Positions 36,984-48,536 of a stretch of 64,000 nt of DNA are shown here, piece after piece (position 1 is the stretch's first letter; the number at the start of each line of letters is the position of its first letter). Location: positions 1-64,000 of the forward strand of contig NZ_PPQS01000008.1 in NCBI RefSeq assembly GCF_002902405.1, read 5' to 3'. The notes beneath the pieces were generated by a model, which was given only the letters and a program-made list of their open reading frames with translations, had not been told where the DNA came from and did not search any database. This DNA is from Staphylococcus schweitzeri. Its GTDB lineage: Bacteria; Bacillota; Bacilli; Staphylococcales; Staphylococcaceae. A program made the translations under genes and the position numbers.

Positions 36984-37892
36984 TTGACCGAACAATTTAC
37001 AATGATTATTTTATTAATTGCGCTAGGATACTTTTTGAAGCGGATTAATTATATTAAGGCAACAGATAGCCAAGTCATTGCCACATTAGTGCTGAATGTT
37101 ACACTTCCCTCTTTAGTTATTGTTAATTTAAATAGTGCAGAATTAAAATTGTCATTCTCAATTTTGCCGATTTTGATGATAGTTTACGGCATTGTAGCGA
37201 AAATCATTGCTATTTGGTTTTTTAGAAAATATGACAATCAAATGCGTGGATCAGTAGGGATGATGACAGGTGCTATGAACATCGGATTATTTGCCTATCC
37301 TTTAATAGAAGCGATATGGCCTAAAACAGGACTTGTATATTTTGGTATGGCTGATATTGGTGGTGCTTTTGTGATGTTTGGAATTACTTATTTTGTAGGG
37401 AGTTACTTTAGTGAAGGTAGTAATCAATTTGATTTTAAATTTTTAGCAAAAAAATTATTACAATCGGTACCATTAGTTACATATATTATCATGTTTATTT
37501 TGAATTTAAGTCATATTCATTTGCCGCACGTGGCGATTGATTTTTTTAGTGTACTTTCACACGCAAACATGCCGCTGTCTATGATTTTGCTAGGTGTCAT
37601 GTTGAATTTTACAGTTGAGCGTAAATTTATTCCTGCAACGATTAAATATCTATGTTTACATTATGGATTAGCATTGTCTGCAGGGTTGCTTGTGCACATT
37701 TTATTGCCTGTATCTGACGATATGATTAAGACAACGCTACTTATTACATGGATGTTCCCAGTTGGCGTTGCAATTATTTCATATGGTATCCAGTTTAAAT
37801 ATCGAACGCTGCCGTTCATCGGTATGACGACAAATTTGACAATCATTATTAGTATTATTATTTTATATGTGTATCAAGCTGTGTTTGTGTAG
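36984..37892 (+). CDS. AEC-family (auxin efflux carrier-like) transporter
   Basis: A 302-residue membrane protein with about ten helices. The segment VTLPSLVIVNLNSAELKLSF near the N-terminus and GMMTGAMNIGLFAYPLIEAI (helix 4 region) are characteristic of the AEC/malate permease family. The half-repeat NMPLSMILLGVMLN is in the second bundle. Bacterial members export or import organic acids or other metabolites; the substrate is unknown here. The start is a TTG at 36984, preceded by GAAGGGG with a five-base gap; the upstream in-frame ATG at 36957 region has no ribosome site. Confidence 0.87.
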   Translation: MTEQFTMIILLIALGYFLKRINYIKATDSQVIATLVLNVTLPSLVIVNLNSAELKLSFSILPILMIVYGIVAKIIAIWFFRKYDNQMRGSVGMMTGAMNIGLFAYPLIEAIWPKTGLVYFGMADIGGAFVMFGITYFVGSYFSEGSNQFDFKFLAKKLLQSVPLVTYIIMFILNLSHIHLPHVAIDFFSVLSHANMPLSMILLGVMLNFTVERKFIPATIKYLCLHYGLALSAGLLVHILLPVSDDMIKTTLLITWMFPVGVAIISYGIQFKYRTLPFIGMTTNLTIIISIIILYVYQAVFV

Positions 37893-38329
37893 GCTATATT
37901 TTTGAAAATGAAACCATGACGTTTTTTAATAAAATAATCCCCCTTTACCTCAACATATAAATGGTTGTTGTAGAAAGGGGGATTTTGTGACATGTGATTT
38001 ATTTGTAGAATTAACTAAAATGACGATAATCAATAGATAAATGTTATGTGTCATACGATATTACTATCTACAGGACATGTTGGATCAAAGGCGTTTTTAA
38101 TTTAAATAAAGTTCTCATTCTAAGTCTCATTGAATGTTGAAAACATCATTAACTTACCAAAGATAATTTGAAGTGGCACATAGTCATTTTTCAAATCGTA
38201 TATTTTCTGGGCTATATATACAAGAAATGATTTTGCTTTAAAATATCACTGAATAAACTAGTTTTTAATGAAAAGAGTGCACTTATCGAACCCGGTAAGT
38301 AGTTATACAAATCATATATCTAGATGCTA
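37893..38329. other. Convergent intergenic region between the AEC gene and glcU
   Basis: Of these 437 bases the left part is the AEC terminator. The rest shows no coding frame. A small ACTTA/TAAGT stem at about 38280-38300 could be a weak glcU terminator on the minus strand. I see no repeat or recognisable remnant. Confidence 0.5.
37936..37988 (+). terminator. Rho-independent terminator after the AEC transporter gene
   Basis: AATCCCCCTTT (37936-37946) pairs perfectly with AAAGGGGGATT (37974-37984), with an inner CAACA / TGTTG pairing. TTTTG completes the tail. Confidence 0.9.
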
Positions 38330-39193
38330 CTATTTCAAATTACCGAGTATAATCGCGGCTATGACAATAATTATGATACCCGCCCATATACCTTTCATCT
38401 GACGACGATCTTTTCTTTCTCCTAAAATGAAAATACCACCTAGTGTAGAAACGATGACAAGTAATTGTGATAATGAGAAACTTGTGGCTACACCAACTTT
38501 AGGCTGTGAATAGAACATAAACAGGTTACCAATACCCCAAATGATACCTGGTAAAAGATTAAGCGCTGTTGATCTAAGTGAAGTTTTATGGTTCATTGAT
38601 AAGATAAATCCACCAATTGCCATACCGACAGATTGGAAGAACAATGCATCTGTGCCGCCGACCCCGAAAATATCACCAAGCACAACAAATCCGACATAAC
38701 CAACTGTAGATATAATTAAAATACCCATTGCTTTTTTAAATTCTGGATTATCAGATTGACGTTCATTTTTAGCTTTAAGTGAAGTAAGAGCGACACCAGT
38801 AACTAATAAAATCATGGCAATTAAACCAAAGATAATTTGAGTCATTGTACTCCATTCACCTAAAAAGATAACGCTGAATAATGTTGTACCAACTAACTGC
38901 ATACCTGTTGATACAGGCATAGTATTAGATACACCAATTAAACTGATTGATTTAAGCTGATTCGCTTGTCCGAATGCCCATAATGCACCAGAAATAAGAC
39001 CGACAATAATGACAGTAGGGTTATCGAATTTTGCGTAACCAGTTATAAGTAAAGCCAATCCAACAATAAGGGCACCTAGCGTAGTACCACGAATTTGGTT
39101 GTATGGTCCGCCACCGACGAACACATTAATAAGAACAACGCTTCCCCAGAATAAAGCTGGTAAAAGGGCTATTAAGAAATCAAAAAATTGCAA
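38330..39193 (-). CDS. glcU: Glucose uptake protein GlcU
   Basis: A 287-residue membrane protein of the glucose/ribose porter family, with about ten helices. The start [20 protein letters not shown] and the segments [20 protein letters not shown] and [20 protein letters not shown] are typical of GlcU. It moves glucose without phosphorylation, in parallel to the phosphotransferase system. The C-terminus ends in [17 protein letters not shown] and a last helix. No glucose dehydrogenase partner gene is adjacent, unlike the Bacillus arrangement. Confidence 0.94.
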   Translation of the reverse strand: MQFFDFLIALLPALFWGSVVLINVFVGGGPYNQIRGTTLGALIVGLALLITGYAKFDNPTVIIVGLISGALWAFGQANQLKSISLIGVSNTMPVSTGMQLVGTTLFSVIFLGEWSTMTQIIFGLIAMILLVTGVALTSLKAKNERQSDNPEFKKAMGILIISTVGYVGFVVLGDIFGVGGTDALFFQSVGMAIGGFILSMNHKTSLRSTALNLLPGIIWGIGNLFMFYSQPKVGVATSFSLSQLLVIVSTLGGIFILGERKDRRQMKGIWAGIIIIVIAAIILGNLK

Positions 39194-39321
39194 GACTACT
39201 CACTCTCCTATGCTATTTATGCAAGTGCTCCCCTTAATTGACACTTGCATGTTATTGTAAAGCATTCTGTGCTATTAGTAAAAAACAACTACTTAAAGTT
39301 TTCAATGTTTACAAAAAGTAG

Positions 39322-39357
39322 AAAAACCCACAATACACTTTCATAGCATATTGTGGG
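39322..39357 (-). terminator. Terminator of the GNAT gene at 39.4-40.3 kb
   Basis: CCCACAATA (39327-39335) pairs perfectly with TATTGTGGG (39349-39357). The A run at 39322-39326 becomes TTTTT on the minus strand, directly after the GNAT stop. Confidence 0.9.
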
Positions 39358-39373
39358 AAACATATTGAAAATA

Positions 39374-40261
39374 TTATTCGGGAATCGACTGATTTTTAAC
39401 GTTGCGTGATTCGAATTTGAATTTGATGTATTCGTAGTTAATATGGAAGCCTAAACCATTGAAACGTTCAATGAGTTTATTGTTTTTATTACGTATTTTA
39501 AAATAAACTTTTCTAATATCATAATTATCGAAAGCGTATTGTAAAGCATAGGCTAGTAATTCGAAAGCAATACCTTTTAGGCGATAGTCAACATGAGAAC
39601 TAAAATACTTAATTTCAGCGATAGACTGTTGTGTATCAATTTCGAGATATAAGTAACCTTTTAGTAGACCTTCACTAACAAATAAAAATAGATGATGAGT
39701 TTCATCTAAACTATCAACAATTTCTTGCGGATGTTGTGCTTGGTATTTAAACGTAGTTGTATGTAATTTACTGAATGCTCGGTAAAAGCCTTTATGATAT
39801 GGAATAATATTCGGTTGATGCATATCGTCTTCTAACCTTTTGTGAGCTTCAATGTAGTAATCAGTGAAATTGTAGCTTGCTTGAATGGCTTTCATTAAAG
39901 GTTTGTATTGCTGTAGACCTTCTTCGAATGAAAAGTTAAAAACTGCATCTTCTGGCTGACTAGATGTCATTGTTGTAAATAATGACTCAAATGTATCTAT
40001 TTCTAAGACATAATTATCAGTAATGAAAGGACCGATTACTTTAAATTTATCTTTATCATATGCGAAAGATAGAATAATTGCTTTGATTGAATCATTTTCT
40101 TGAATTGCGAATACGCCTGGAAATTCAATTGCGTTTGTTATTAACTCATCTATTTCTTTGTACTGTTGAGGAAGTTTGTATAAGTATGATGCTGATTCAT
40201 AATTTGAATGTTCAATGAACGATTTTATTTGTGTAATATCATATAACTGAACAATGCCCAT
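39374..40261 (-). CDS. GNAT-family acetyltransferase, two-domain
   Basis: A 295-residue protein whose C-terminal half has the GNAT pattern. SEGLLKGYLYLEIDTQQSIAEIKYFSSHVDYRLKG spans about residues 198-232, followed by IAFELLAYALQYAFD and KVYFKIRNKNNKLIERFNGLGF, the latter being the typical N-x-x-x-x-x-x-x-x-x-G-F end. The acetyl-CoA loop is degenerate (YRLKGIAFELL). The N-terminal half looks like a second, worn GNAT-like domain. The acceptor is unknown. It is monocistronic on the minus strand and divergent from topB. Confidence 0.8.
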   Translation of the reverse strand: MGIVQLYDITQIKSFIEHSNYESASYLYKLPQQYKEIDELITNAIEFPGVFAIQENDSIKAIILSFAYDKDKFKVIGPFITDNYVLEIDTFESLFTTMTSSQPEDAVFNFSFEEGLQQYKPLMKAIQASYNFTDYYIEAHKRLEDDMHQPNIIPYHKGFYRAFSKLHTTTFKYQAQHPQEIVDSLDETHHLFLFVSEGLLKGYLYLEIDTQQSIAEIKYFSSHVDYRLKGIAFELLAYALQYAFDNYDIRKVYFKIRNKNNKLIERFNGLGFHINYEYIKFKFESRNVKNQSIPE

Positions 40262-40449
40262 GTCATGACCTCCGTACTTTTTATTACCTTAATTATATAA
40301 TATTTCAACTGAAATGAAAGTTAATAGTGATATTAACATGTTACAATACATTTAACACATCATTTGCAATCAGTAATTTTAAAATAGTGATTAGCGTGAA
40401 TGGATGAAATGCGCTCGATTGATTTAGAACGCGTGAGAAAGGATAATTT

Positions 40450-42585
40450 ATGAAATCTTTAATATTAGCTGAAAAGCCATCAGTAGCAAGAGATATTGCT
40501 GATGCACTACAAATAAATCAAAAACGAAATGGGTATTTTGAAAATAATGAATATATAGTTACTTGGGCATTAGGTCATCTTGTTACAAATGCAACGCCTG
40601 AGCAATACGATAAGCATTTGAAAGAATGGCGATTAGAGGACTTGCCGATTATACCTAAATATATGAAAACAGTTGTTATTGGTAAAACGAGTAAACAGTT
40701 TAAAACAGTTAAAGCGTTAATGTTAGATAGTAAAGTGAAAGACATTGTTATTGCAACTGATGCCGGACGAGAAGGCGAATTAGTTGCTCGACTTATTTTA
40801 GATAAAATTGGTAATAAGAAGCCATTACGACGTTTATGGATTAGCTCAGTTACTAAAAAAGCAATCCAACAAGGCTTTAAAAACTTAAAGGATGGACGTC
40901 AATATGATGATTTATATCATGCGGCTTTAGCAAGAAGTGAAGCCGACTGGATTGTGGGGATTAATGCGACACGTGCGCTGACAACAAAATATGATGCACA
41001 GCTTTCGTTGGGGCGTGTTCAAACGCCAACAATTCAATTAGTGTATACAAGACAACAAGAGATTAATACTTTCAAACCACAGAAATATTATTCGTTATCT
41101 ATAAGTGTTAATGGATTTGATTTTCAACTAGAATCGAAAGAACGCTTTAAAGATAAGGGCACTTTAGAAAAGATAGTTGATAAACTTAAAAATGAATCGG
41201 GAACGATAGCGTCAGTTGTAACGAGACATAAGAAGTCATATCCACAGCAATTATATAATTTAACGGATTTGCAACAAGATATGTATAAACGATATAAAAT
41301 AGGCCCTAAAGAAACTTTAAATACGCTCCAAAGCTTATATGAAAGACATAAAGTAGTTACTTATCCAAGAACAGATTCCAATTATTTAACGACAGACATG
41401 GTGGATACAATGAAAGAACGTATCCAAGCAACAATGTCTACAAACTACAAAAATTATGCACGCCAATTGTTGTCTAAATCAATTACGTCTAAAATGTCGA
41501 TATTTAATAATCAAAAAGTATCAGATCATCACGCAATAATTCCGACAGAAGTTAGGCCTATGATATCAGATTTGAGTAATAGGGAAACTAGGCTATATGA
41601 AATGATTGTAGAACGTTTTTTAGAAGCATTAATGCCTCCGCATGAATACGATGCTATTACTGTGACACTGAAAATAGCAAATTATACTTTCGTATTAAAA
41701 GAAAACGTAACGACAGCATTAGGGTTTAAAGTATTGCGACAAGGTGACTCAGTAACCGAAAAGCAACAACCATTTGTTGAAGGTGCTAATGTGTCTATTA
41801 AGAAAGTGCAAATTAAAGAACATGAAACAACACCACCCGAATATTTCAATGAAGGCTCATTACTAAAAGCGATGGAAAATCCGCAGAACTTTATTCAATT
41901 GAAAGATAAAAAATATGCACAAACATTAAAGCAAACAGGGGGAATCGGAACGGTTGCAACAAGGGCAGATATTATCGATAAGTTATTTAATATGAATGCC
42001 ATCGAATCAAGAGACGGTAAAATTAAAGTAACGTCGAAAGGTAAACAAATTTTAGAATTAGCACCAGAAGAATTAACATCGCCACTTTTGACGGCGCAGT
42101 GGGAAGAAAAGCTATTGTTAATTGAGCGTGGTAAATATCAATCGAAAAAATTCATAAATGAAATGAAAGATTTTACGAAAGATGTTGTAAACGGAATAAA
42201 AAATAGCGAACAAAAATATAAGCATGATAATTTAACGACGACTGAATGTCCAACGTGTGGAAAATTCATGATTAAAGTTAAAACTAAAAATGGTCAAATG
42301 TTAGTCTGTCAAGATCCATCGTGTAAGACGAAGAAGAATATTCAACGTAAAACAAATGCAAGATGTCCGAACTGTAAGAAAAAACTAACACTTTTTGGTA
42401 GAGGTAAAGAAGCAGTATATCGTTGTGTGTGTGGTCATTCTGAAACGCAGGCACATATGGATCAACGTATGAAGAATAAGACTTCTGGTAAAGTATCACG
42501 TAAAGAAATGAAGAAATACATGAACCAAGATGAAGGATTGGACAATAATCCGTTTAAAGATGCATTGAAAAACTTGAATTTATAG
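40450..42585 (+). CDS. topB: DNA topoisomerase III
   Basis: A 711-residue type IA topoisomerase that relaxes and decatenates DNA by single-strand cleavage. The Toprim domain begins [20 protein letters not shown] and includes the metal motif [17 protein letters not shown] (about residues 98-114). The active-site tyrosine is Tyr305 in [12 protein letters not shown]. The C-terminal region carries two zinc-ribbon-like Cys clusters, CPTCGKFM...CQDPSC and CPNCKKKL...CVCG, and then a basic tail. The start follows AGAAAGGATAATTT. Confidence 0.97.
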   Translation: MKSLILAEKPSVARDIADALQINQKRNGYFENNEYIVTWALGHLVTNATPEQYDKHLKEWRLEDLPIIPKYMKTVVIGKTSKQFKTVKALMLDSKVKDIVIATDAGREGELVARLILDKIGNKKPLRRLWISSVTKKAIQQGFKNLKDGRQYDDLYHAALARSEADWIVGINATRALTTKYDAQLSLGRVQTPTIQLVYTRQQEINTFKPQKYYSLSISVNGFDFQLESKERFKDKGTLEKIVDKLKNESGTIASVVTRHKKSYPQQLYNLTDLQQDMYKRYKIGPKETLNTLQSLYERHKVVTYPRTDSNYLTTDMVDTMKERIQATMSTNYKNYARQLLSKSITSKMSIFNNQKVSDHHAIIPTEVRPMISDLSNRETRLYEMIVERFLEALMPPHEYDAITVTLKIANYTFVLKENVTTALGFKVLRQGDSVTEKQQPFVEGANVSIKKVQIKEHETTPPEYFNEGSLLKAMENPQNFIQLKDKKYAQTLKQTGGIGTVATRADIIDKLFNMNAIESRDGKIKVTSKGKQILELAPEELTSPLLTAQWEEKLLLIERGKYQSKKFINEMKDFTKDVVNGIKNSEQKYKHDNLTTTECPTCGKFMIKVKTKNGQMLVCQDPSCKTKKNIQRKTNARCPNCKKKLTLFGRGKEAVYRCVCGHSETQAHMDQRMKNKTSGKVSRKEMKKYMNQDEGLDNNPFKDALKNLNL

Positions 42586-42697
42586 TTAAAATCGAACAAA
42601 GTTGAATTGAAAAAATGAAAAGTTCGCTTTTAGTATTGTTTTTTATTAAGAATGATATTAAACTATTAAAGTATTTTAAAAAAAGGAGCATCCATTC

Positions 42698-44032
42698 GTG
42701 AAAAACTATTTCCAGTTCGATAAATATGGAACAAACTTTAAAAGAGAGATTCTAGGTGGTATTACGACTTTCTTATCAATGGCTTATATTTTAGCGGTTA
42801 ACCCACAAGTCCTAAGCTTAGCTGGCGTTAAAGGCGTATCTGAAAGCATGAAAATGGATCAAGGGGCCATTTTCGTAGCGACAGCATTAGCGGCATTTGT
42901 AGGATCGCTATTTATGGGGTTAATAGCTAAATATCCAATTGCATTAGCGCCGGGTATGGGCTTAAATGCTTTCTTTGCATTTACTGTTGTGTTAACAATG
43001 GGTATTCCTTGGCAGGTTGGTTTGACGGGCGTATTATTCTCGGGGATATTCTTTGCAATATTAACCGTTACAGGATTTAGAGAAGTTATTATTAATGCGA
43101 TACCATACCAAATGAAGATGGCTGTTTCGGCTGGTATTGGACTATTCATTACATTTGTTGGTCTCCAAAGTTCAGGTATTATAGTTAAAAATGAATCTAC
43201 TTTAGTAACATTAGGGCATTTGACAGATGCACCAGTACTTTTAGCTATTTTCGGTATTGTTATCACAGTTATTTTATATGCAATTAAATTACCAGGCTCT
43301 ATATTTATCGGTATGATTATCACGGCAATCGTAGGTATGTTTACAGGATTGATTCAAATGCCAAATGGAATTGTTGGTAAGATTCCTAGTATTGAACCAA
43401 CTTTTGGTGCTGCATTTGAAGCATTTAAAGATCCAAGTCAATTATTAACGATACAATTTTTAATTGTTATACTAACATTCTTATTTATTGATTTCTTTGA
43501 CACTGCAGGTACATTAGTAGCCGTAGCTACACAAGCAGGTATTATGAAAGATAATAAGTTACCAAGAGCTGGGCGTGCTTTGTTCTCAGATTCTTTGGCT
43601 ACGATTGTAGGGTCGATTTTTGGAACAACTACAACAACTTCTTATATCGAGTCAACATCAGGTGTAGCAGTAGGTGCTAGAACTGGCTTTGCTAGTATAG
43701 TAACGGGTTGTTGTTTCCTATTAGCACTTTTCTTCAGCCCATTAATTGCAGTGGTAACGAGTGCAGTAACAACACCAGCATTGGTAGTTGTAGGTGTACT
43801 GATGGCTGCAAACTTTGCTGAAATAAACTGGAAAAGTTTTGAAGTGGCAGTTCCAGCATTTATTACAATTATTATGATGCCTTTATCATATTCAATTGCT
43901 ACTGGTATTGCATGTGGCTTTATTTTCTATCCAATTACAATGCTTATTTCTAAAAAACATAAAGAAGTACATCCGATAATGTACGTTTTAATGGTGTTAT
44001 TCATTCTTTATTTTATATTCGTTCATGGCTAA
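42698..44032 (+). CDS. pbuG: NCS2-family purine permease, PbuG-like
   Basis: A 444-residue permease of the AzgA-like branch of the NCS2 family, with about 12-14 helices. The start YFQFDKYGTNFKREILGGIT and the TTFLSMAYILAVNPQVL segment are typical. APGMGLNAFFAF and FIDFFDTAGTLVAVATQAG are the conserved substrate-pocket motifs of guanine/hypoxanthine permeases, with TTTTTSYIESTSGVAVGART after it. Hypoxanthine/guanine uptake is inferred. The 112-bp leader shows no purine riboswitch. A strong terminator follows. Confidence 0.9.
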   Translation: MKNYFQFDKYGTNFKREILGGITTFLSMAYILAVNPQVLSLAGVKGVSESMKMDQGAIFVATALAAFVGSLFMGLIAKYPIALAPGMGLNAFFAFTVVLTMGIPWQVGLTGVLFSGIFFAILTVTGFREVIINAIPYQMKMAVSAGIGLFITFVGLQSSGIIVKNESTLVTLGHLTDAPVLLAIFGIVITVILYAIKLPGSIFIGMIITAIVGMFTGLIQMPNGIVGKIPSIEPTFGAAFEAFKDPSQLLTIQFLIVILTFLFIDFFDTAGTLVAVATQAGIMKDNKLPRAGRALFSDSLATIVGSIFGTTTTTSYIESTSGVAVGARTGFASIVTGCCFLLALFFSPLIAVVTSAVTTPALVVVGVLMAANFAEINWKSFEVAVPAFITIIMMPLSYSIATGIACGFIFYPITMLISKKHKEVHPIMYVLMVLFILYFIFVHG

Positions 44033-44045
44033 AACGTGACAAAAT

Positions 44046-44080
44046 AAAACGACTGCCCAACATGCTGGGGAGTCGTTTTT
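44046..44080 (+). terminator. Rho-independent terminator after pbuG
   Basis: AAAACGACTGCCC (44046-44058) pairs with GGGGAGTCGTTTT (44067-44079), with one mismatch, and T residues follow. Confidence 0.92.
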
Positions 44081-44250
44081 AATTTGCGTTAATCGACATA
44101 CTTACTAAGCGCTATTATAAAAATTAACGAATATAGTGTTTAATAGGCATCAACACAAAGTTACATTGCATATTTAGAAGTGATTATTGAAAAAAGTTGA
44201 ACGCGTTTCTTCTATATTATATACAACAATTTAAGCTTTAGATGAAATTG

Positions 44251-44640
44251 TTATTCTTTATGACCGTCCTTGTATTGAGTATAAATAACACGTGCATTTT
44301 TATTAGGTATATATGTTGGTGCTGATAGAACTACTAGCACAAATAAAATCATTAGGAAAAATAAAACCCAATGAATTAATATACCTAAGAAAGGGATTAT
44401 AGCTAAAAAGCTACCTGCAAGACCTATTAAAGGAATAACGACAATAGGTCTAATAGCATTTTGTCTATTTACTAATAAAATAATAGTGAGAATTAAATAA
44501 AGTAATGCATTAAATGTTAACGGTTGCCATCCAAAGCTTAAAATAAATGCTGCTCCTAAAAATGGTATCCCATAGAAAAACTCACATAATATTAAAAAGA
44601 TCCCTATAATCGCTAAAGTTAATTTTGGTCCATTCTTCAT
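44251..44640 (-). CDS. Small membrane protein of unknown function
   Basis: A 129-residue protein with about four membrane segments (residues about 8-32, 40-58, 65-85 and 88-110) and a polar C-terminal tail that ends KDGHKE. The sequence has no motif I recognise. It is a conserved staphylococcal hypothetical protein next to the S10 operon. A ribosome site GGTGGTGAAGTAAT is weak. It is transcribed away from rpsJ. Confidence 0.7.
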   Translation of the reverse strand: MKNGPKLTLAIIGIFLILCEFFYGIPFLGAAFILSFGWQPLTFNALLYLILTIILLVNRQNAIRPIVVIPLIGLAGSFLAIIPFLGILIHWVLFFLMILFVLVVLSAPTYIPNKNARVIYTQYKDGHKE

Positions 44641-44831
44641 ATTACTTCACCACCATCCTTAAGACTAATTATATAGAATAATTTTCAAGGATAATAATAA
44701 AAAGATTCAAGATAGCATTTTACAATAAAAGAACAAATAAAAAATATCTCGAAAATAGTTGAACTGGCTTAGTATATAAAGTAAAATATAAAAGTATGTG
44801 TTAGACAGATAGAAAAATTATGTGAAAAGCC

Positions 44832-44860
44832 TTGATTTATCGATGTTTTTCGTGTAACAT
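44832..44860 (+). promoter_or_regulatory. Promoter of the S10 ribosomal superoperon
   Basis: TTGATT (44832-44837) and TAACAT (44855-44860) are separated by exactly 17 bases. Transcription would begin near 44867, about 130 bases before rpsJ, just upstream of the structured leader. Confidence 0.75.
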
Positions 44861-44866
44861 AACTAA

Positions 44867-45305
<439 letters not shown>

Positions 45306-45332
45306 TAGACAATTTTAGGAGGTGGACTTTCG

Positions 45333-45995
45333 ATGACCAAAGGAATCTTAGGAAGAAAAATTGGGATGACACAAGTATTCGGAGAAAACGGTGAATTAAT
45401 CCCTGTAACAGTAGTAGAAGCTAAAGAAAATGTTGTATTACAAAAGAAAACTGTTGAAGTTGATGGATACAACGCAATCCAAGTTGGATTTGAAGACAAA
45501 AAAGCATACAAAAAAGATGCAAAATCTAATAAATATGCTAATAAACCAGCTGAAGGTCACGCTAAAAAAGCTGACGCAGCACCTAAGCGCTTCATTCGTG
45601 AATTCCGCAATGTAGACGTGGATGCTTACGAAGTAGGTCAAGAAGTCTCAGTAGATACTTTTGTAGCTGGCGACGTAATTGACGTAACAGGCGTATCAAA
45701 AGGTAAAGGTTTCCAAGGTGCAATTAAACGCCACGGACAATCTCGTGGACCTATGTCACACGGTTCTCATTTCCACAGAGCGCCAGGTTCTGTAGGTATG
45801 GCTTCAGATGCTTCAAGAGTATTTAAAGGCCAAAAAATGCCAGGACGTATGGGCGGAAACACAGTTACTGTGCAAAACTTAGAAGTAGTTCAAGTTGACA
45901 CAGAAAACAAAGTTATCTTAGTAAAAGGTAACGTACCTGGACCTAAAAAAGGTTTAGTAGAAATCAGAACTTCAATCAAAAAAGGTAATAAATAA
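45333..45995 (+). CDS. rplC: 50S ribosomal protein L3
   Basis: A 220-residue L3, an early assembly protein whose long loop approaches the peptidyl-transferase centre. The loop segment [20 protein letters not shown] is at about residues 132-151, and [12 protein letters not shown] precedes it. It lies 27 bases after rpsJ with an AGGAGG site. Confidence 0.99.
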
Positions 45996-46021
45996 TAAGA
46001 AGTGAAAGGAGGAAATGCATA

Positions 46022-46645
46022 ATGGCTAATTATGATGTTTTAAAATTAGACGGAACTAAATCAGGTTCAATCGAATTAAGCGATGCAGTATTCGGTATCG
46101 AGCCTAATAATAGCGTTCTTTTCGAAGCTATTCATTTACAACGTGCTTCATTACGTCAAGGTACACATGCTGTTAAGAATCGTTCAGCAGTAAGTGGTGG
46201 CGGACGTAAACCATGGAAGCAAAAAGGAACAGGTCGTGCTCGTCAAGGTACAATCCGTGCTCCACAATGGCGTGGCGGTGGTATCGTATTCGGACCAACT
46301 CCAAGAAGTTATGCATACAAAATGCCTAAGAAAATGCGTCGTTTAGCTTTACGCTCAGCATTATCTTTCAAAGTTCAAGAGAACGGCTTAACTGTAGTTG
46401 ACGCATTCAACTTCGAAGCACCAAAAACTAAAGAATTCAAAAATGTATTAACTACATTAGAACAACCTAAAAAAGTATTAGTAGTTACTGAAAACGAAGA
46501 TGTAAATGTTGAATTATCAGCACGTAACATTCCTGGCGTTCAAGTAACAACTGCTCAAGGTTTAAATGTATTAGATATCACTAATGCTGACAGCTTAGTA
46601 ATCACTGAAGCTGCTGCTAAAAAAGTTGAGGAGGTGCTCGGATAA
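46022..46645 (+). CDS. rplD: 50S ribosomal protein L4
   Basis: A 207-residue L4. The extended loop that lines the exit tunnel reads [20 protein letters not shown] at about residues 63-82, the site where macrolide-resistance changes occur in the family; here it is intact. L4 is the autogenous repressor of the S10 operon in E. coli; this is not proven in Firmicutes. Its stop overlaps the rplW start by one base. Confidence 0.99.
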   Translation: MANYDVLKLDGTKSGSIELSDAVFGIEPNNSVLFEAIHLQRASLRQGTHAVKNRSAVSGGGRKPWKQKGTGRARQGTIRAPQWRGGGIVFGPTPRSYAYKMPKKMRRLALRSALSFKVQENGLTVVDAFNFEAPKTKEFKNVLTTLEQPKKVLVVTENEDVNVELSARNIPGVQVTTAQGLNVLDITNADSLVITEAAAKKVEEVLG

Positions 46646-46920
46646 TGGAAGCAAGAGATATTCTTAAGCGCCCCGTAATCACTGAGAAATCTTCTGAAGC
46701 AATGGCTGAAGACAAATACACTTTCGACGTTGATACTCGTGTTAACAAAACACAAGTAAAAATGGCTGTTGAAGAAATCTTCAACGTAAAAGTTGCAAGT
46801 GTTAATATCATGAATTACAAACCTAAGAAAAAACGTATGGGCCGTTACCAAGGCTATACAAACAAAAGAAGAAAAGCGATTGTAAAACTTAAAGAAGGTT
46901 CAATCGACTTATTTAACTAA
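46645..46920 (+). CDS. rplW: 50S ribosomal protein L23
   Basis: A 91-residue L23, located at the exit of the peptide tunnel and a docking site for trigger factor and the signal recognition particle. It has [13 protein letters not shown] and the typical [21 protein letters not shown]-terminal part. It is coupled to rplD by a TAATG junction. Confidence 0.99.
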   Translation: MEARDILKRPVITEKSSEAMAEDKYTFDVDTRVNKTQVKMAVEEIFNVKVASVNIMNYKPKKKRMGRYQGYTNKRRKAIVKLKEGSIDLFN

Positions 46921-46952
46921 TAAACCAATTACCATTAAGGAGGTAAGCGACA

Positions 46953-47786
46953 ATGGCTATTAAAAAGTATAAGCCAATAACAAATGGTCGTCGTAATATG
47001 ACTTCGTTAGATTTCGCTGAAATCACGAAAACTACACCTGAAAAGTCATTATTAAAACCGCTACCGAAAAAAGCGGGACGTAACAACCAAGGTAAATTGA
47101 CTGTAAGACACCATGGTGGTGGACATAAACGTCAATACCGTGTTATCGATTTCAAACGTAACAAAGATGGTATCAATGCTAAAGTTGATTCTATTCAATA
47201 TGATCCAAACCGTTCAGCAAACATTGCATTAGTTGTATATGCAGACGGTGAAAAACGATATATCATTGCTCCTAAAGGATTAGAAGTAGGTCAAATCGTT
47301 GAAAGTGGTGCAGAAGCTGACATTAAAGTTGGTAACGCATTGCCATTACAAAATATCCCAGTTGGTACAGTAGTACACAACATCGAGCTTAAACCAGGAA
47401 AAGGTGGACAAATCGCTCGTTCAGCTGGTGCAAGTGCTCAAGTACTTGGTAAAGAAGGTAAATACGTTTTAATCAGATTAAGATCTGGTGAAGTTCGTAT
47501 GATCTTATCTACTTGCCGTGCTACAATCGGTCAAGTTGGTAATTTACAACACGAATTAGTAAACGTTGGTAAAGCTGGACGTTCAAGATGGAAAGGTATC
47601 CGTCCTACAGTTCGTGGTTCTGTAATGAACCCTAACGATCACCCACACGGTGGTGGTGAAGGTCGTGCTCCTATCGGTAGACCATCTCCAATGTCACCAT
47701 GGGGTAAACCTACGCTTGGTAAGAAAACTCGTCGTGGTAAAAAATCATCAGACAAACTTATCGTTCGTGGACGTAAGAAAAAATAA
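46953..47786 (+). CDS. rplB: 50S ribosomal protein L2
   Basis: A 277-residue L2, needed for subunit joining and peptidyl transfer. The C-terminal segment [20 protein letters not shown] includes the conserved histidine of the functional core. It begins [16 protein letters not shown], after AAGGAGG. Confidence 0.99.
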
Positions 47787-47852
47787 TATAATCAACTTAT
47801 TTGGGTGTGCGGCTTAAAGCTGCACGCACATAATAAGAAGGGAGGCGCCCAA

Positions 47853-48131
47853 ATGGCTCGTAGTATTAAAAAAGGACCTTTCGTCGATGAGCATTTAATG
47901 AAAAAAGTTGAAGCTCAAGAAGGAAGCGAAAAGAAACAAGTAATCAAAACATGGTCACGTCGTTCTACAATTTTCCCTAATTTCATCGGACATACTTTTG
48001 CAGTATACGACGGACGTAAACACGTACCTGTATATGTAACTGAAGATATGGTAGGTCATAAATTAGGTGAGTTTGCTCCTACTCGTACATTCAAAGGACA
48101 CGTTGCAGACGACAAGAAAACAAGAAGATAA
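47853..48131 (+). CDS. rpsS: 30S ribosomal protein S19
   Basis: A 92-residue S19 with [19 protein letters not shown] at its start. The ATG at 47853 follows GGGAGGCG. A longer in-frame start at 47805 adds an unrelated extension and is rejected. S19 binds the 30S head with S13. Confidence 0.98.
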
Positions 48132-48159
48132 TATTTATTAAGTAGAGGAGGACATCCTA

Positions 48160-48513
48160 ATGGAAGCAAAAGCGGTTGCTAGAACAATAAGAATCGCACC
48201 TCGTAAAGTAAGATTAGTTCTTGACTTAATCAGAGGTAAAAATGCTGCTGAAGCTATTGCAATTTTAAAATTAACAAACAAAGCTTCATCACCAGTAATT
48301 GAAAAAGTATTAATGTCCGCTTTAGCTAATGCTGAACATAACTATGACATGAACACAGATGAATTAGTTGTTAAAGAAGCATATGCTAACGAAGGACCAA
48401 CATTAAAACGTTTCCGTCCACGTGCGCAAGGTCGTGCAAGTGCGATTAACAAACGTACAAGCCACATTACAATCGTCGTAAGTGACGGTAAAGAAGAAGC
48501 TAAAGAAGCTTAA
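48160..48513 (+). CDS. rplV: 50S ribosomal protein L22
   Basis: A 117-residue L22. Its tunnel-lining beta hairpin reads [20 protein letters not shown] at about residues 80-99, the region of macrolide-resistance insertions in other strains; no insertion is visible. It lies after an AGAGGAGG site. Confidence 0.99.
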
Positions 48514-48536
48514 TTAACTTTTAAGGAGGGAATACT

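Noticed and set aside
37893-38329. Hidden small gene or transposase remnant before glcU
   Set aside because: Read in all frames, it shows frequent stops and no recognisable motif.
42586-42697. Purine riboswitch upstream of pbuG
   Set aside because: The 112-bp leader lacks the three-way-junction pattern and conserved loop sequences of the guanine riboswitch.
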